DNA of 64,000 nt from Companilactobacillus baiquanensis (GTDB lineage Bacteria > Bacillota > Bacilli > Lactobacillales > Lactobacillaceae): positions 1 to 64,000 of the forward strand of contig NZ_RHOQ01000009.1 of NCBI RefSeq assembly GCF_003946605.1. The letters are read 5' to 3'. Below the pieces are notes generated by a model. The model had not been told where the DNA came from. It made no database searches and saw only the letters and a list, made by a program, of their open reading frames with translations. Of the stretch, positions 25,808 to 34,835 are shown in pieces; within the stretch, counting starts at the first letter, position 1, and the number at the start of each line of letters is the position of its first letter. The position numbers and the translations under genes were made by a program.

Positions 25808-27814
25808 TTAGTCAGAGAAGGTTTGAAAACATACCAATTGATCGGTAGATATTTGCTGATACATTTCATTTCCAACTTCACGACTATATTTGTTTGAAGC
25901 AACTTGTGTCTGAATGAAATTATGTTCATGTTGAAATGCTTGAATTAAAATTTCATTTTGAGAATCTTCCATTGCACGTGTCCCTGATAAACGTCTGTGA
26001 GTTTGATCGTAAGCACGTCGAACGATACCTATTTCTATCTCATTTTCATCAGTCATCTGATCAGTCAAATATTTTATAACAGCCTTATAGGGAGTTACTT
26101 CGATCTCTTTCATTCTATTCCAAATCTGACGGTTTTGTCGAATCGCCTCATCACGAGTACGTCCTCGATAATCACGTTTTACTCTTCTAATATCTTGACG
26201 ACGTTTGCGAGCTTTTTTATTTAATGATATTTTTGCCAAAAATACAAACTTGATCATTAAAATAGCTTGTTTACGAAATCCTCTTTGATTATGAATCAGG
26301 ATCTGTCTGGCAACATTCATATACATATTAGACTCTTGTATCGTTATTTCACCGTTAGAAAGCATCTTATCAACTATATCTTTCTCAATTTCAAAAGTTT
26401 GGGCAAATAAATATTCTAATTTCCCTCTATTGGGACGTCCTTCATATGTTCTCTGGCCTTCCAATATTCTAATAACTTCACCACATTCAGCTGAATCATT
26501 AAAATCTCTTTGAACCATTTGCACAGCACTTCGAACCATTTCCGATTTAGCTTTGGATAATTCATTTTCAGTAATTGCTGGAACTTTTTTAGGCAACATA
26601 AACGGCAATACTAAAGTTGGAACGATCAAACTAGTTAAAATAACTACGGAAGCTATAAAAATTATATCAACTCGATACGTAAAAGCGTGTCCAGATAAGG
26701 TTAATGGTAAAGAAAACGCCATTGCTAAAGTGATGGTTCCATGTACACCACTTAATGCCATCACCAAACTATTCATAATTTTATCATGTGAACTCCAAGC
26801 TCGTATCTCGGCAAAGCCAAGTTGTGTCCATAGAAATCTCATAATCGTCATGATGAGATATAAAAGAATTCCCAGACCGATCAAAATAGCGACCGAACTC
26901 GTATCACGCTCATGTAAATGTCCTATTACACCAGGCAATGAAGCTCCTAAAAGAACAAAGACGATCCCATTTAATATGCTAGAAATGATCGACCAAGTTG
27001 TACTCATCACAATTTGTAATCTAGATGTAGTTAACCGCAATCGATCTTGTTGCATCCCGTGAATAAGACCCGTTGCTACAACCGCAAGAATACCTGACAC
27101 TCCAATCATTTCAGCAAATAAATAAACGATAAAGGGTGTTAATAAAGTAAATGGGACAATTACTGAAGGTGTATCAACACGCATGTTGATCAACATAATT
27201 CTAATGGCAACGATAACGTACCCGAGAACTAGGCCTAACAATATTCCACCAACAAATACATATAAGAAACTACTAATCCCACTAGTTATAGAGAATTTGC
27301 CAGTAACTAAGGTAGCAATTGCTAAATTAAATGCCACGATACCTGAAGCATCATTAAATAATGATTCGTTTTCTAAAGTATTCATGGCATCAGTCGGTAC
27401 CAAAACTTTGCTAGTTATTGAAGAAACCGCCACAGCGTCTGTTGGAGTAATAATAGCTCCTAGTGCCAAGGCCAAAGGCAATGAAAATTGTGGTATTAAA
27501 TTATGCGTTACAACCCCGACAACTAATATTGTCAAAATTGCCAGAACAACTGATAGTGACAAAGTTGTTCCCATTTGATGCATCAGCTTACGAATGTTTG
27601 TATTCTGGCCATCATTAAACATTAAAATCGAAATAATTACTAACAAGAATATTTCCGGTTCAAATTCAAAATGTTTATATACTGGTAAAAATGACAAAAT
27701 ATATCCGCCAGCCATTTGTAAAAAAGCCACCGGTATTAAATCAAAACGAGCGTAGATAGCATTAGCACCAACAACGGCCGCGATTAATAACAAAACTAAA
27801 AAAACAGTTTCCAT
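25808..27814 (-). CDS. NhaP/CPA1-type Na+(K+)/H+ antiporter
   Basis: A 668-aa exchanger. About 12 TM helices (residues 1-410) include the PTDAVAV and ...VSGILAVVATGLIHG segments; Asp in TPTDAVAVSS and in NESLFNDASGIVAF are the classical cation-binding acidic residues of CPA1 antiporters. A hydrophilic C-terminal tail of about 250 residues follows (rich in Arg, Lys and Glu), as in NhaP/CPA1 proteins with cytoplasmic regulatory tails. ATG 27814 is chosen because GGAGGG lies 8 nt upstream. Likely role: pH or sodium homeostasis, inferred from family. Co-transcribed with the TetR regulator. Confidence 0.88.
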   Translation of the reverse strand: METVFLVLLLIAAVVGANAIYARFDLIPVAFLQMAGGYILSFLPVYKHFEFEPEIFLLVIISILMFNDGQNTNIRKLMHQMGTTLSLSVVLAILTILVVGVVTHNLIPQFSLPLALALGAIITPTDAVAVSSITSKVLVPTDAMNTLENESLFNDASGIVAFNLAIATLVTGKFSITSGISSFLYVFVGGILLGLVLGYVIVAIRIMLINMRVDTPSVIVPFTLLTPFIVYLFAEMIGVSGILAVVATGLIHGMQQDRLRLTTSRLQIVMSTTWSIISSILNGIVFVLLGASLPGVIGHLHERDTSSVAILIGLGILLYLIMTIMRFLWTQLGFAEIRAWSSHDKIMNSLVMALSGVHGTITLAMAFSLPLTLSGHAFTYRVDIIFIASVVILTSLIVPTLVLPFMLPKKVPAITENELSKAKSEMVRSAVQMVQRDFNDSAECGEVIRILEGQRTYEGRPNRGKLEYLFAQTFEIEKDIVDKMLSNGEITIQESNMYMNVARQILIHNQRGFRKQAILMIKFVFLAKISLNKKARKRRQDIRRVKRDYRGRTRDEAIRQNRQIWNRMKEIEVTPYKAVIKYLTDQMTDENEIEIGIVRRAYDQTHRRLSGTRAMEDSQNEILIQAFQHEHNFIQTQVASNKYSREVGNEMYQQISTDQLVCFQTFSD

Positions 27815-27885
27815 AGAAATTACCCTCCCTGGCAATTCTCAATCTTTTTAATTTTAACGCAACAAATTAATTTATTGCATAAAAA

Positions 27886-27931
27886 AAGTAGCAATTACCG
27901 ACTTTTGTTTATAAGGCGATAATTACTACTT
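27886..27931 (-). terminator. terminator after thiE
   Basis: AAGTAG.AATTA.CG (27886-27900) pairs with CG.TAATT.CTACTT (27917-27931). Read leftward it is followed by a run of T residues and sits directly beyond the thiE stop. Confidence 0.85.
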
Positions 27932-27936
27932 AATAT

Positions 27937-28578
27937 TTAATCAAAAACATTTAAAACATCTTTAACACTGGCCTCAATATCATCTGATTGCGTGATCAGC
28001 GTAATAAATGCGGCCCCAACTGCACCATTGTCACGTAAGGATCGCAGGTTGGACTTTAAAATTCCTCCAATAGCGACGATCGGTACCTTGCTGGCATGAG
28101 ACATATCATTTAATAGAGATAATCCCATTGGATCTACTGCATCAGGTTTAGAAGTTGTCGGAAAAATTGGTCCAGCACCTATATAATCAATTCTTTTAAT
28201 TTTATTAGCTATTTTTATTTGATCTAAGGTTTGCGCTGATAAGCCTATCATCATATCTGGTGAAGTTTCAGCGATTACTTTTTTTATTTGTTCATCTTTT
28301 TGACCAACGTGAATTCCATCGGCACTTAACTTGTTAGCAAGCTCAACATCATCGTCAACTATAAAAGGGACTTTTTCAGAACGGCAAATATCACGTAGTC
28401 TTTCCCCTAACTCTAAACGTTCTTGTGAAGTTAAAGTCGAACTACCCTTATCTCGGAATTGAAAAGCCGTGATACCAGACTCAATACTTTTTTCTAATAA
28501 TTTTTCAAAATCCTGCCCATCTAAATCTTGACTGCCACAGACAAAATAAGCTTTTAACATTTCAGAATTAAATTTCAT
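27937..28578 (-). CDS. thiE: thiamine-phosphate synthase
   Basis: Couples HMP-PP with HET-P to give thiamine phosphate. A (beta/alpha)8 barrel of 213 aa: FQFRDKGSSTLTSQERLELG (with the GxD/Arg-Lys phosphate region), DDDVELANKLSADGIHVGQ and IGAGPIFPTTSKPDA are TMP-synthase motifs. The ATG at 28578, with GGGGGAAATAACA upstream, overlaps the end of thiD by 11 nt. Last gene of thiM-thiD-thiE under a TPP riboswitch; a salvage pathway from imported precursors. Confidence 0.95.
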   Translation of the reverse strand: MKFNSEMLKAYFVCGSQDLDGQDFEKLLEKSIESGITAFQFRDKGSSTLTSQERLELGERLRDICRSEKVPFIVDDDVELANKLSADGIHVGQKDEQIKKVIAETSPDMMIGLSAQTLDQIKIANKIKRIDYIGAGPIFPTTSKPDAVDPMGLSLLNDMSHASKVPIVAIGGILKSNLRSLRDNGAVGAAFITLITQSDDIEASVKDVLNVFD

Positions 28579-29398
28579 TGTTATTTCCCCCGGCATTATA
28601 GGCCCAATGATTAAGCGGACCATGACCATGTCCAACTTGAATAGTATTCTTGATCGCAGCCTCAACAAAATCTTTCCCATACAAAATAGCAGATTTCATA
28701 TCATCACCTAAAGCCAATCTTGAAACTATTGCCGAAGAAATGGTATCTCCCGTGCCATGAGTTCTGATCGTATCAACTCGTTTGCTCTTCATCCAAAAAT
28801 GACTTTCATCATCTAACAAAACTAAATCATTTACTTCAAGAGATTCGCTATGTCCCCCTTTAATAAGAACATTTTTAGCACCCATTTCCTTTATCTTCTT
28901 TGCGGCTAACAACATATCATCTTTATTTTTTATTTCACAGTCCGCTAAACGTTCTGCTTCAGGGATATTCGGAGTTATCAATTCTGACAATTTTACAAGG
29001 TCATTTTTGATAGTATTGATTCCTTCGTCGGATAATAATTGTGCGCCACCTTTTGCAATCATAACTGGATCTAATACTAGTGGACCAAAATCATATTTTT
29101 TCAGATTATCAACGACGATCGAAACATGTTCAGCATCAGCTAACATCCCCGTCTTACAAGCTCTAATTTTAAAATCACCATTAATTGATGAAAACTGTTC
29201 ATTGATCAATTTAGGATCTAATGCTTGAAAATCTTGAACTCCCAAGGTATTTTGGGCTGTCACTGCTACAATTACCGCTGTCGAAAAAGCACCGCATTCC
29301 TGCATTGTTTTCATATCTGCCATAATTCCGGCTCCACCGCCACTATCAGTTCCAGCAATCGTTAAAGTCTGTGGAAAACTATTTATTTCACTCATCAT
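28568..29398 (-). CDS. thiD: hydroxymethylpyrimidine (phosphate) kinase
   Basis: Phosphorylates HMP to HMP-P and then HMP-PP. 276 aa, ribokinase fold: IAGTDSGGGAGIMADMKTMQ near the N-terminus, and the C-terminal HGTGDTISSAI with the catalytic Asp. The start is ATG 29398 or the next codon ATG 29395, with GATGGGG just upstream; 29398 overlaps thiM by 11 nt. Middle gene of thiM-thiD-thiE. Confidence 0.95.
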   Translation of the reverse strand: MMSEINSFPQTLTIAGTDSGGGAGIMADMKTMQECGAFSTAVIVAVTAQNTLGVQDFQALDPKLINEQFSSINGDFKIRACKTGMLADAEHVSIVVDNLKKYDFGPLVLDPVMIAKGGAQLLSDEGINTIKNDLVKLSELITPNIPEAERLADCEIKNKDDMLLAAKKIKEMGAKNVLIKGGHSESLEVNDLVLLDDESHFWMKSKRVDTIRTHGTGDTISSAIVSRLALGDDMKSAILYGKDFVEAAIKNTIQVGHGHGPLNHWAYNAGGNNNEI

Positions 29399-30188
29399 AT
29401 TTTCCCCATCTCTTAATATCTTCGACATTTACTGTATACAGTTGATCCAATAATCTACTAGAAAAAGCCGAGGGACCAACATTTGGCGTCTCTTTCATGA
29501 CTAATTCACCTGATAAGCTAAATACTAAGCAAGCCATTTTAGCCGCTTCATAATAATTACCATCTGAAACTGCCGCAAATACAGCAATGATCGATGATAA
29601 CATATCACCTGTTCCGACCCTAACAGTAAACATATTACTTCCATTTGAAATATGACTGATTTTATCACTAGTTGCAATCGTATCTGTTGCACCGGTAACA
29701 ACGACTACACATTGATATTTCTCAGCACAGTTTTTAGCTATTTCATCAATCGAATCAGTTTTATCCTCATCTATTGAGTCAATTCCCTTGGCAGACCATG
29801 AAATATCAACCAAACTAGCTATTTCTCCAGCATTTCCACGAATAATATCAGGAGTTTCTTTTTCACATAACTCTTTGATAAAAGATAATCTTTCCGGAAC
29901 AGCGCCTATCCCAACTGGATCTAGGACTGACGGCTTACTATATTTTTTAGCCTGCTTTAAGAGTTCTAAACTAAGTTTATTTTGCTCTTGATTCAAAGTC
30001 CCAATATTAACGCAAACGGCATTTGCCATTTTGGTGATCGAAGCAATTTCTTTATCATAATTAGTCATTAGTGGCGATCCACCAATAGCGCTGATTCCGT
30101 TAGCTACATCACTTTGGGTAACCGAATTAGCAATATTTAAAATCATTGGATTAGCAGTCTTTACTTTTTTTAAAAGTTCAATTTCCAT
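29388..30188 (-). CDS. thiM: hydroxyethylthiazole kinase
   Basis: Phosphorylates the thiazole HET for thiamine salvage. 266 aa, ribokinase-like: MILNIANSVTQSDVANG, GGSPLMTNYDKEI and VRVGTGDMLSSIIAVF with the catalytic Cys/Asp region all fit. ATG 30188 follows GGAGGAATTCGAC (8 nt). First gene of the thi operon behind a TPP riboswitch, so intracellular TPP should turn it down. Confidence 0.95.
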   Translation of the reverse strand: MEIELLKKVKTANPMILNIANSVTQSDVANGISAIGGSPLMTNYDKEIASITKMANAVCVNIGTLNQEQNKLSLELLKQAKKYSKPSVLDPVGIGAVPERLSFIKELCEKETPDIIRGNAGEIASLVDISWSAKGIDSIDEDKTDSIDEIAKNCAEKYQCVVVVTGATDTIATSDKISHISNGSNMFTVRVGTGDMLSSIIAVFAAVSDGNYYEAAKMACLVFSLSGELVMKETPNVGPSAFSSRLLDQLYTVNVEDIKRWGKYDE

Positions 30189-30211
30189 GTCGAATTCCTC
30201 CAGTGAATTAT

Positions 30212-30253
30212 TAAAAAAAGCCACAATTCTCATCGTAGGATTAAGAATCATGA
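30212..30253 (-). terminator. riboswitch-controlled terminator upstream of thiM
   Basis: On the minus strand TCATGATTCT (30253-30244) pairs with AGAATTGTGG (30230-30221) over 10 positions including wobbles, with a 13-nt loop, then C and seven T. It is the expression platform of the TPP riboswitch. Confidence 0.8.
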
Positions 30254-30275
30254 CTAAATAAATGTCTTGATTATC

Positions 30276-30361
30276 GCACTTTCCTACGCAAGTATTAACT
30301 TACAGGTTCAAAGGGATCGGTTAGTTCCATCTCAGTTTCTTAAAGAAACACCCCTAGTGCT
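30276..30361 (-). promoter_or_regulatory. TPP riboswitch aptamer (THI box)
   Basis: Minus-strand aptamer beginning AGCACTAGGGGTG, containing CTGAGATGGAACT, the conserved GAACCTG and TAATACTTGCGTAGGAA, and closing with GTGC. This matches the THI-box core. Downstream lies the terminator at 30212-30253 and then thiM, so it controls transcription of thiMDE by termination when TPP is bound. Confidence 0.95.
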
Positions 30362-30393
30362 CATTCAATTTAATTTCAGTGTAACATAGCTTT

Positions 30394-30771
30394 CTACTTC
30401 TTATCTAAAGATTCGGAAATTTTCTTAAGATACTCGATCATTTCATCTTCCTTAGTCTTTTCTGATTCAGCCTCTTCTTCTCTTTTACTGATCACTTTGT
30501 TCATAATCTTAACTAAGAAAAAGACTACTAAGGCAATAATCAAGAAATTGATGATCGATTCAATAAAAGTACCGTACTTAAAAGTTGCATCCCCAACCGC
30601 AAAGGTTAAATTTGATAGATCAATTTTTCCCAAAAACAAACCGATCAACGGATTAACCAAATTACTTACTAAAGATTGAACAATCGCTGTAAATGCGGCC
30701 CCCATAATTACACCGACTGCCAAGTCCATTACATTTCCACGACTAATAAAATCTCTAAATTCTTTTAACAT
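30394..30771 (-). CDS. mscL: large-conductance mechanosensitive channel
   Basis: A 125-aa channel protein that opens when membrane tension rises during osmotic downshock. N-terminal helix [22 protein letters not shown]1 [18 protein letters not shown]2 about 70-95, and a charged C-terminal helix; length matches the MscL family. It follows the DUF805 gene by 15 nt. Confidence 0.96.
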   Translation of the reverse strand: MLKEFRDFISRGNVMDLAVGVIMGAAFTAIVQSLVSNLVNPLIGLFLGKIDLSNLTFAVGDATFKYGTFIESIINFLIIALVVFFLVKIMNKVISKREEEAESEKTKEDEMIEYLKKISESLDKK

Positions 30772-30786
30772 AAAAAGATCTCCTAA

Positions 30787-31167
30787 CTAATTAATATCTG
30801 CTTGATTAATAGTCCAGCGACTAGGTCTTGATGCAGTTATCATCAAGATAAATAACCAGATGAAGCCAATTAATGGAACAAGTTCAATTAACATCCACCA
30901 ATTGCTTTTATTAATATCATGCAATCGTCTGGCACGAACGGTAAAATTAGCTAGCCATAATAAAGCCGTAATAATAACAAAAGTGATCGAATTGATAGTT
31001 AAATGCATATTATAAGTTCCATTAACCACGTATTGGGCCTGATTTGTCAATTCATAATAAATTGCCAAAAGAAAATAATTCGCAATTGTAGGAATCCAAT
31101 ACTGGCTTCTCGTAGCCGTTGCATTAAAAACGGTCATTTTTTTCCAAAAATCAAAGTATTTTGACAT
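30787..31167 (-). CDS. DUF805 family membrane protein
   Basis: A 126-aa protein with about four TM helices and the family features FDFWKKMTVFNATATRSQYW at the start and RRLHDINKSNWWMLIEL in the middle (R-R-L-H-D-x-N), typical of DUF805. It is probably cotranscribed with mscL. Function is unknown for the family; the genomic pairing with mscL suggests a link with envelope stress, but that is only inference. Confidence 0.82.
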   Translation of the reverse strand: MSKYFDFWKKMTVFNATATRSQYWIPTIANYFLLAIYYELTNQAQYVVNGTYNMHLTINSITFVIITALLWLANFTVRARRLHDINKSNWWMLIELVPLIGFIWLFILMITASRPSRWTINQADIN

Positions 31168-31239
31168 ATATTCTCCTCATATAACTTTATAAATAATATT
31201 ATCCTTTTTAGTCGCAGATACGCAATAAATAACGATTCA

Positions 31240-31788
31240 TCACTTTAAATTACTCAAATATTTATTATTACCAGAATAATTTTTGAGATAATTTGAATAT
31301 GACTTATAAACGCGATCGTCAAAACAAGTCAGTAAAATTTCCATTCGATAATCAGAATTTTCAGTTAACCAATTGGCTGACGTATCTAATGCAACTTTGG
31401 CGGCTTCGTCAAAGGGATAACCATAGACACCAGTTGAAATTGCTGAAAAAGCTATCGTATGCAAGTTCTTCTTCTTTGCCAAACCTAAAGAATTTTTGTA
31501 ACAATTGGTTAGATTAATTTCATCACTAGGACTACCTGAATAAACTGGTCCAACCGTATGAATAATATATTTAGCAGGTAAATTGTACCCTTTAGTAATT
31601 TTAGCTTCTCCTGTTTTGCAACCATGTAATGATCGGCATTCTTCTAATAACTTTGGCCCTTCAGCACGATGAATCGCACCATCAACACCACCGCCGCCTA
31701 AAAGAGTTCTATTAGCAGCATTTACGATACAATCACATTCAATTGTTGTAATATCAATTGTTTTAAACTCTAATTTACTTGTATGCAT
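31240..31788 (-). CDS. macrodomain protein, O-acetyl-ADP-ribose deacetylase type (YmdB-like)
   Basis: A 182-aa macrodomain protein which hydrolyses O-acetyl-ADP-ribose or removes ADP-ribose. The ligand-binding motifs DCIVNAANRTLLGGGGVDGA and the loop AISTGVYGYPFDEAA match the MacroD/YmdB class. The Asn in NAAN and the Gly-rich loop GGGGVDG are present. ATG 31788. Its neighbours show no clear partner for ADP-ribosylation, so the cellular role remains open. Confidence 0.9.
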   Translation of the reverse strand: MHTSKLEFKTIDITTIECDCIVNAANRTLLGGGGVDGAIHRAEGPKLLEECRSLHGCKTGEAKITKGYNLPAKYIIHTVGPVYSGSPSDEINLTNCYKNSLGLAKKKNLHTIAFSAISTGVYGYPFDEAAKVALDTSANWLTENSDYRMEILLTCFDDRVYKSYSNYLKNYSGNNKYLSNLK

Positions 31789-31834
31789 AAGTCAGACCCC
31801 CCCTTTTAATATAACATCTATCTATTTTTGACCA

Positions 31835-31860
31835 CAAAAAAAGCGTGACCATTCACGCTT
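31835..31860 (-). terminator. terminator of the amidase gene
   Basis: AAGCGTGA (31841-31848) pairs with TCACGCTT (31853-31860), loop CCAT; leftward it is followed by seven T. It lies 6 nt after the amidase stop. Confidence 0.9.
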
Positions 31861-31865
31861 AATTT

Positions 31866-32777
31866 TTAAGAAAAACTTGTTACATAAGTATCTAAGACCC
31901 ATTCGTTAGTTGATACACGATAGTAAGTATGACCATCAAAATCTTTTTGTTGATCATATTGCCATGGAGTATTGTTAGCTAGACCACGGTTTTGAACATC
32001 ATTTTTGTTACCTGACTCGTCAAAAGATACTAATGGAACAAAGATCGCCTTGTCATTATTAACAGAAAGTACCGTAGCTTTGTTATCATCACCACTATTA
32101 TTGGCATTTCCATAAAGAGTGCCTGAATCTTTGAGGTTATTATAGTAGTACGAGATCAAATCATTAAATTGATCCATATCATAGCCCCATTTGGCAAAGT
32201 AGCCATCAGGATCTGAATGATCTGTTTCTCTATACATATTACTTACTTGATGATGTGAGACAACAGTTTGACCAGGAATATCCGGTAAATTGTATTGAAT
32301 CAATCGTTTAGCAATGTAAAAAGCATCATTTGATAATGAACGTGCGAAAGCATCATAATCATGGACCTCGCAAAGTTCAACTTGAATGAATTTATAGTTG
32401 GCAGTGTGTCCTGCTCCCCAAACACCGTAATCTGCACTATGGATGTTGATAATTTCGTTGTTATCTACAAAGGCATGGACATATGTTTGAAGACTAGGCC
32501 ATTCCCGATTAAAATAAGCCACTTCATTTTCCGCTGTGGCATTGGCATCGGCTGTTTCATGAACAACTACACCTTCAGGCTTTCCCACCCCATTTTCATA
32601 GCCAAACCATTGATCAAAAGTACCTTCACGGTATTGTATCTCTGCTGGTTGAATCTTATTTCCTAAAATATAACTGTTAACAGTATCAGCTTTAACATTT
32701 GTTCCACCAAATGAGACGAACAAGATCCCAATTAGTACAGTTAAAATACTTGAAAACAGAATTTTCCCCTTTTTCAT
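31866..32777 (-). CDS. secreted N-acetylmuramoyl-L-alanine amidase with SLAP-like wall-binding domain
   Basis: A 303-aa exported enzyme: signal peptide about 1-30 (ILFSSILTVLIGILFVSFGG), an amidase_2/PGRP catalytic domain (about 45-215) with zinc ligands in VVVHETAD, the VSHHQVSN His pair and a later DPDGYF motif, and one SLAP-like repeat at the end (YYRVSTNEWV, residues about 263-300) that targets the wall. It probably cleaves peptidoglycan stem peptides from MurNAc during growth or lysis. It shares the SLAP C-terminus with the surface proteins at 10838 and 18301. Encoded alone, with its own terminator. Confidence 0.9.
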   Translation of the reverse strand: MKKGKILFSSILTVLIGILFVSFGGTNVKADTVNSYILGNKIQPAEIQYREGTFDQWFGYENGVGKPEGVVVHETADANATAENEVAYFNREWPSLQTYVHAFVDNNEIINIHSADYGVWGAGHTANYKFIQVELCEVHDYDAFARSLSNDAFYIAKRLIQYNLPDIPGQTVVSHHQVSNMYRETDHSDPDGYFAKWGYDMDQFNDLISYYYNNLKDSGTLYGNANNSGDDNKATVLSVNNDKAIFVPLVSFDESGNKNDVQNRGLANNTPWQYDQQKDFDGHTYYRVSTNEWVLDTYVTSFS

Positions 32778-32869
32778 TATGCTCCCCCTATTTATTTTTC
32801 AATATCAGTTTAACAAAGCTGATACAGTCATAACATCAATATGTAATAAATGAAAAGAAAATGTAACAA

Positions 32870-32897
32870 AAAAAGCTTGGAACTTTGTCCCAAGCTT
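32870..32897 (-). terminator. terminator after tRNA-Leu
   Basis: AAAAGCTTGG (32871-32880) pairs with CCAAGCTTT (32889-32897); leftward T-run of seven. Located 13 nt beyond the tRNA-Leu 3' end. Confidence 0.85.
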
Positions 32898-32909
32898 TAA
32901 TCTATTCTA

Positions 32910-32993
32910 TGCCTCCGACAAGAGTCGAACTTGCACATGGAAAACCATACAGCGACCTGAACACTGCGCGTCTGCCAATTCCGCCACGGAGGC
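32910..32993 (-). tRNA. tRNA-Leu (CAG)
   Basis: An 84-nt class II tRNA. Acceptor GCCTCCG/CGGAGGC, anticodon stem CAGTG/CGCTG with loop TTCAGGT, so anticodon CAG reading CUG; long variable arm and T-arm with TTCGACT. CCA is not encoded. Confidence 0.96.
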
Positions 32994-33063
32994 AAAACCC
33001 AATACAATATTTCTTGTATTAAGATTACAATAATAAATGATACTACAAAAAGGAGAACTTGTA

Positions 33064-33903
33064 ATGCAAAAAATTGATGAATCAATTCTTTCAGAAGTAA
33101 TCCACAAAAGACCAGACATATCATATAAGGGAAATTACGGTCGTATTTTAATAATTGCTGGTTCAACTCACTTTGGAGGAGCGGCATTGATGTCAGCACG
33201 TGCAGCAGTCAACTCCGGAGCTGGACTAGTCACCGTTGCTACTGTTCCAGAAAAATTTACTGCAATTAATGTTGATATACCTGAAGCTATGACAATTGAT
33301 TACAATAATCTTCAAGATTTAGATGAATCGATCCAAAAAAATAATGTAATTGTCATTGGACCAGGATTAGGTTCATCCGATTCTACTGTCAATTTAATAA
33401 AAACAGTTATTAAAAATATCAGTGATCAAATAATTATCATGGATGCTTCCGCATTAACAATGGTTTCAGAGAAAAAAATCGATTTAAATGCCATTAAAAA
33501 TTTAATTTTGACTCCACATCAAGGCGAATGGCAGCGTTTATCAGGCTTAAAAATCCCCGATCAGACGTCAAAAAATAATCTTAAAAAAATAAACTCATTA
33601 GCACCGAACAGTTTATTAATTGTTAAAAAACATCTCTCAGAAATTTACTATCAAAATAATGTTTATCAACTGCTCAATGGAAACCCTGGTATGGCAACCG
33701 GAGGCATGGGGGATACACTAACTGGGATCATTGCGGCTTTTGTTGGACAATTTGGTTTTTCTTTAAAAGTTGTAAGCGCTGCATTGTACTTGCATAGCCA
33801 TATTGCTGATAAAATTTATCAAAAAGATTATGTTGTTTTACCAACAAAGTTAGCTAGTAAAATACCTCAAACTATGCAAAAATTTGCATGTAGCAAAAAA
33901 TAA
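33064..33903 (+). CDS. nnrD: ADP-dependent (S)-NAD(P)H-hydrate dehydratase
   Basis: Repairs damaged NAD(P)H hydrates to NAD(P)H with ATP/ADP. 279 aa of the ribokinase-like YjeF C-terminal family: IAGSTHFGGAALMSARAAVNS, IVIGPGLGSSDS, LTPHQGEWQRLSG and GNPGMATGGMGDTLTG are characteristic. The epimerase half (NnrE) is not fused here. ATG 33064 is preferred because AAAGGAG lies 8 nt upstream; the longer start at 33037 overlaps the tRNA promoter region. Stands beside tRNA-Leu, divergent. Confidence 0.93.
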   Translation: MQKIDESILSEVIHKRPDISYKGNYGRILIIAGSTHFGGAALMSARAAVNSGAGLVTVATVPEKFTAINVDIPEAMTIDYNNLQDLDESIQKNNVIVIGPGLGSSDSTVNLIKTVIKNISDQIIIMDASALTMVSEKKIDLNAIKNLILTPHQGEWQRLSGLKIPDQTSKNNLKKINSLAPNSLLIVKKHLSEIYYQNNVYQLLNGNPGMATGGMGDTLTGIIAAFVGQFGFSLKVVSAALYLHSHIADKIYQKDYVVLPTKLASKIPQTMQKFACSKK

Positions 33904-33923
33904 TATTATTAGGAGTCGGGGCA

Positions 33924-34778
33924 ATGAAAAAAGAAATCGAAATTCCCATAACACGTGACGGACTTTGGCTTGATAGTGACATCACTTATGCACAAGTACC
34001 TGGTTGGTTAGGCAACTCTACTCGTGATTTGAAGTTATCTGTCATTCGCCACTTTCCTACTAACGACGAAAACACTAAATATCCAGTTATCTTCTGGTTT
34101 GCTGGTGGCGGCTGGATGGATGTGGATCATAATATTCATCTGCCTAATTTAGTTGATCTTGCTCGCAAGGGTTACGTTATCGTTAGTGTTGAATATCGTG
34201 ACAGCAATAAAATTAATTTCCCTGGTCAATTGAATGATGCTAAGGCAGCAATTCGCTATATGCGAAAAAATGCTAACAAATTTCAAATTGATCCAGAAAA
34301 ATTTGTGGCAATGGGTGAATCAGCCGGTGGACATTTAGCAAGTATGTTGGGTGTTACAAACGATATTGATAAATTTGATGTTGGCGACAATTTGGAATTC
34401 ATGAGTGACGTTCAACTATCTATCCCATTATATGGTGTAGTTGATCCACTTACTGCTAAACAAGGCAGTTTAAGTAATGACTTTGACTTTGTTTATCGTA
34501 ATCTGCTTGGTGCTGAACCTGAAGATAACGCTGAATTAGATGCAGCTGCCAATCCTCTAACATATATTAATGATAAAACTGTTCCATTTCTAATTTTCCA
34601 TGGTGATCAAGATGTAGTTGTTCCAATTGAAGATGGTGAGAAACTTTATGACACTTTGATTGAAAATAATGCTAAAGCCGACTTTTACAAAATAAACGGT
34701 GCGGGTCATATGGACATTCGCTATTGGCAACCTGAAATCGTTGATATTATCAGTGACTTCTTAGATAAATACTTATAA
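33924..34778 (+). CDS. alpha/beta-hydrolase, esterase/lipase of the HSL/BD-FAE group
   Basis: A 284-aa hydrolase. The nucleophile elbow GESAGGH (Ser at about 131), the oxyanion FAGGGW segment (HGGG-like), and the C-terminal Asp and His in FHGDQDVVVP and GAGHMD form the catalytic triad. This layout matches the HSL/carboxylesterase group found in lactic acid bacteria, but the substrate is not readable. Cotranscribed with nnrD (20-nt gap), with the terminator at 34787-34830. Confidence 0.85.
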   Translation: MKKEIEIPITRDGLWLDSDITYAQVPGWLGNSTRDLKLSVIRHFPTNDENTKYPVIFWFAGGGWMDVDHNIHLPNLVDLARKGYVIVSVEYRDSNKINFPGQLNDAKAAIRYMRKNANKFQIDPEKFVAMGESAGGHLASMLGVTNDIDKFDVGDNLEFMSDVQLSIPLYGVVDPLTAKQGSLSNDFDFVYRNLLGAEPEDNAELDAAANPLTYINDKTVPFLIFHGDQDVVVPIEDGEKLYDTLIENNAKADFYKINGAGHMDIRYWQPEIVDIISDFLDKYL

Positions 34779-34786
34779 TAGACATG

Positions 34787-34830
34787 AAAAAAGGCCGAAC
34801 TATCCAAAAATGGATTGATCGGTCTTTTTT
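34787..34830 (+). terminator. terminator after the esterase
   Basis: AAAAAAGGCCGA (34787-34798) pairs with TCGGTCTTTTTT (34819-34830), with an inner ATCC/GGAT stem. T-run of six on the rightward side; the A-rich left side would allow two-way use with the HesB-like gene that ends at 34836. Confidence 0.85.
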
Positions 34831-34835
34831 AATAC

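Noticed and set aside
32907..33119. Leftward ORFs over the tRNA-Leu region
   Set aside because: They read through the tRNA on the same strand and have no ribosome binding site; chance frames.
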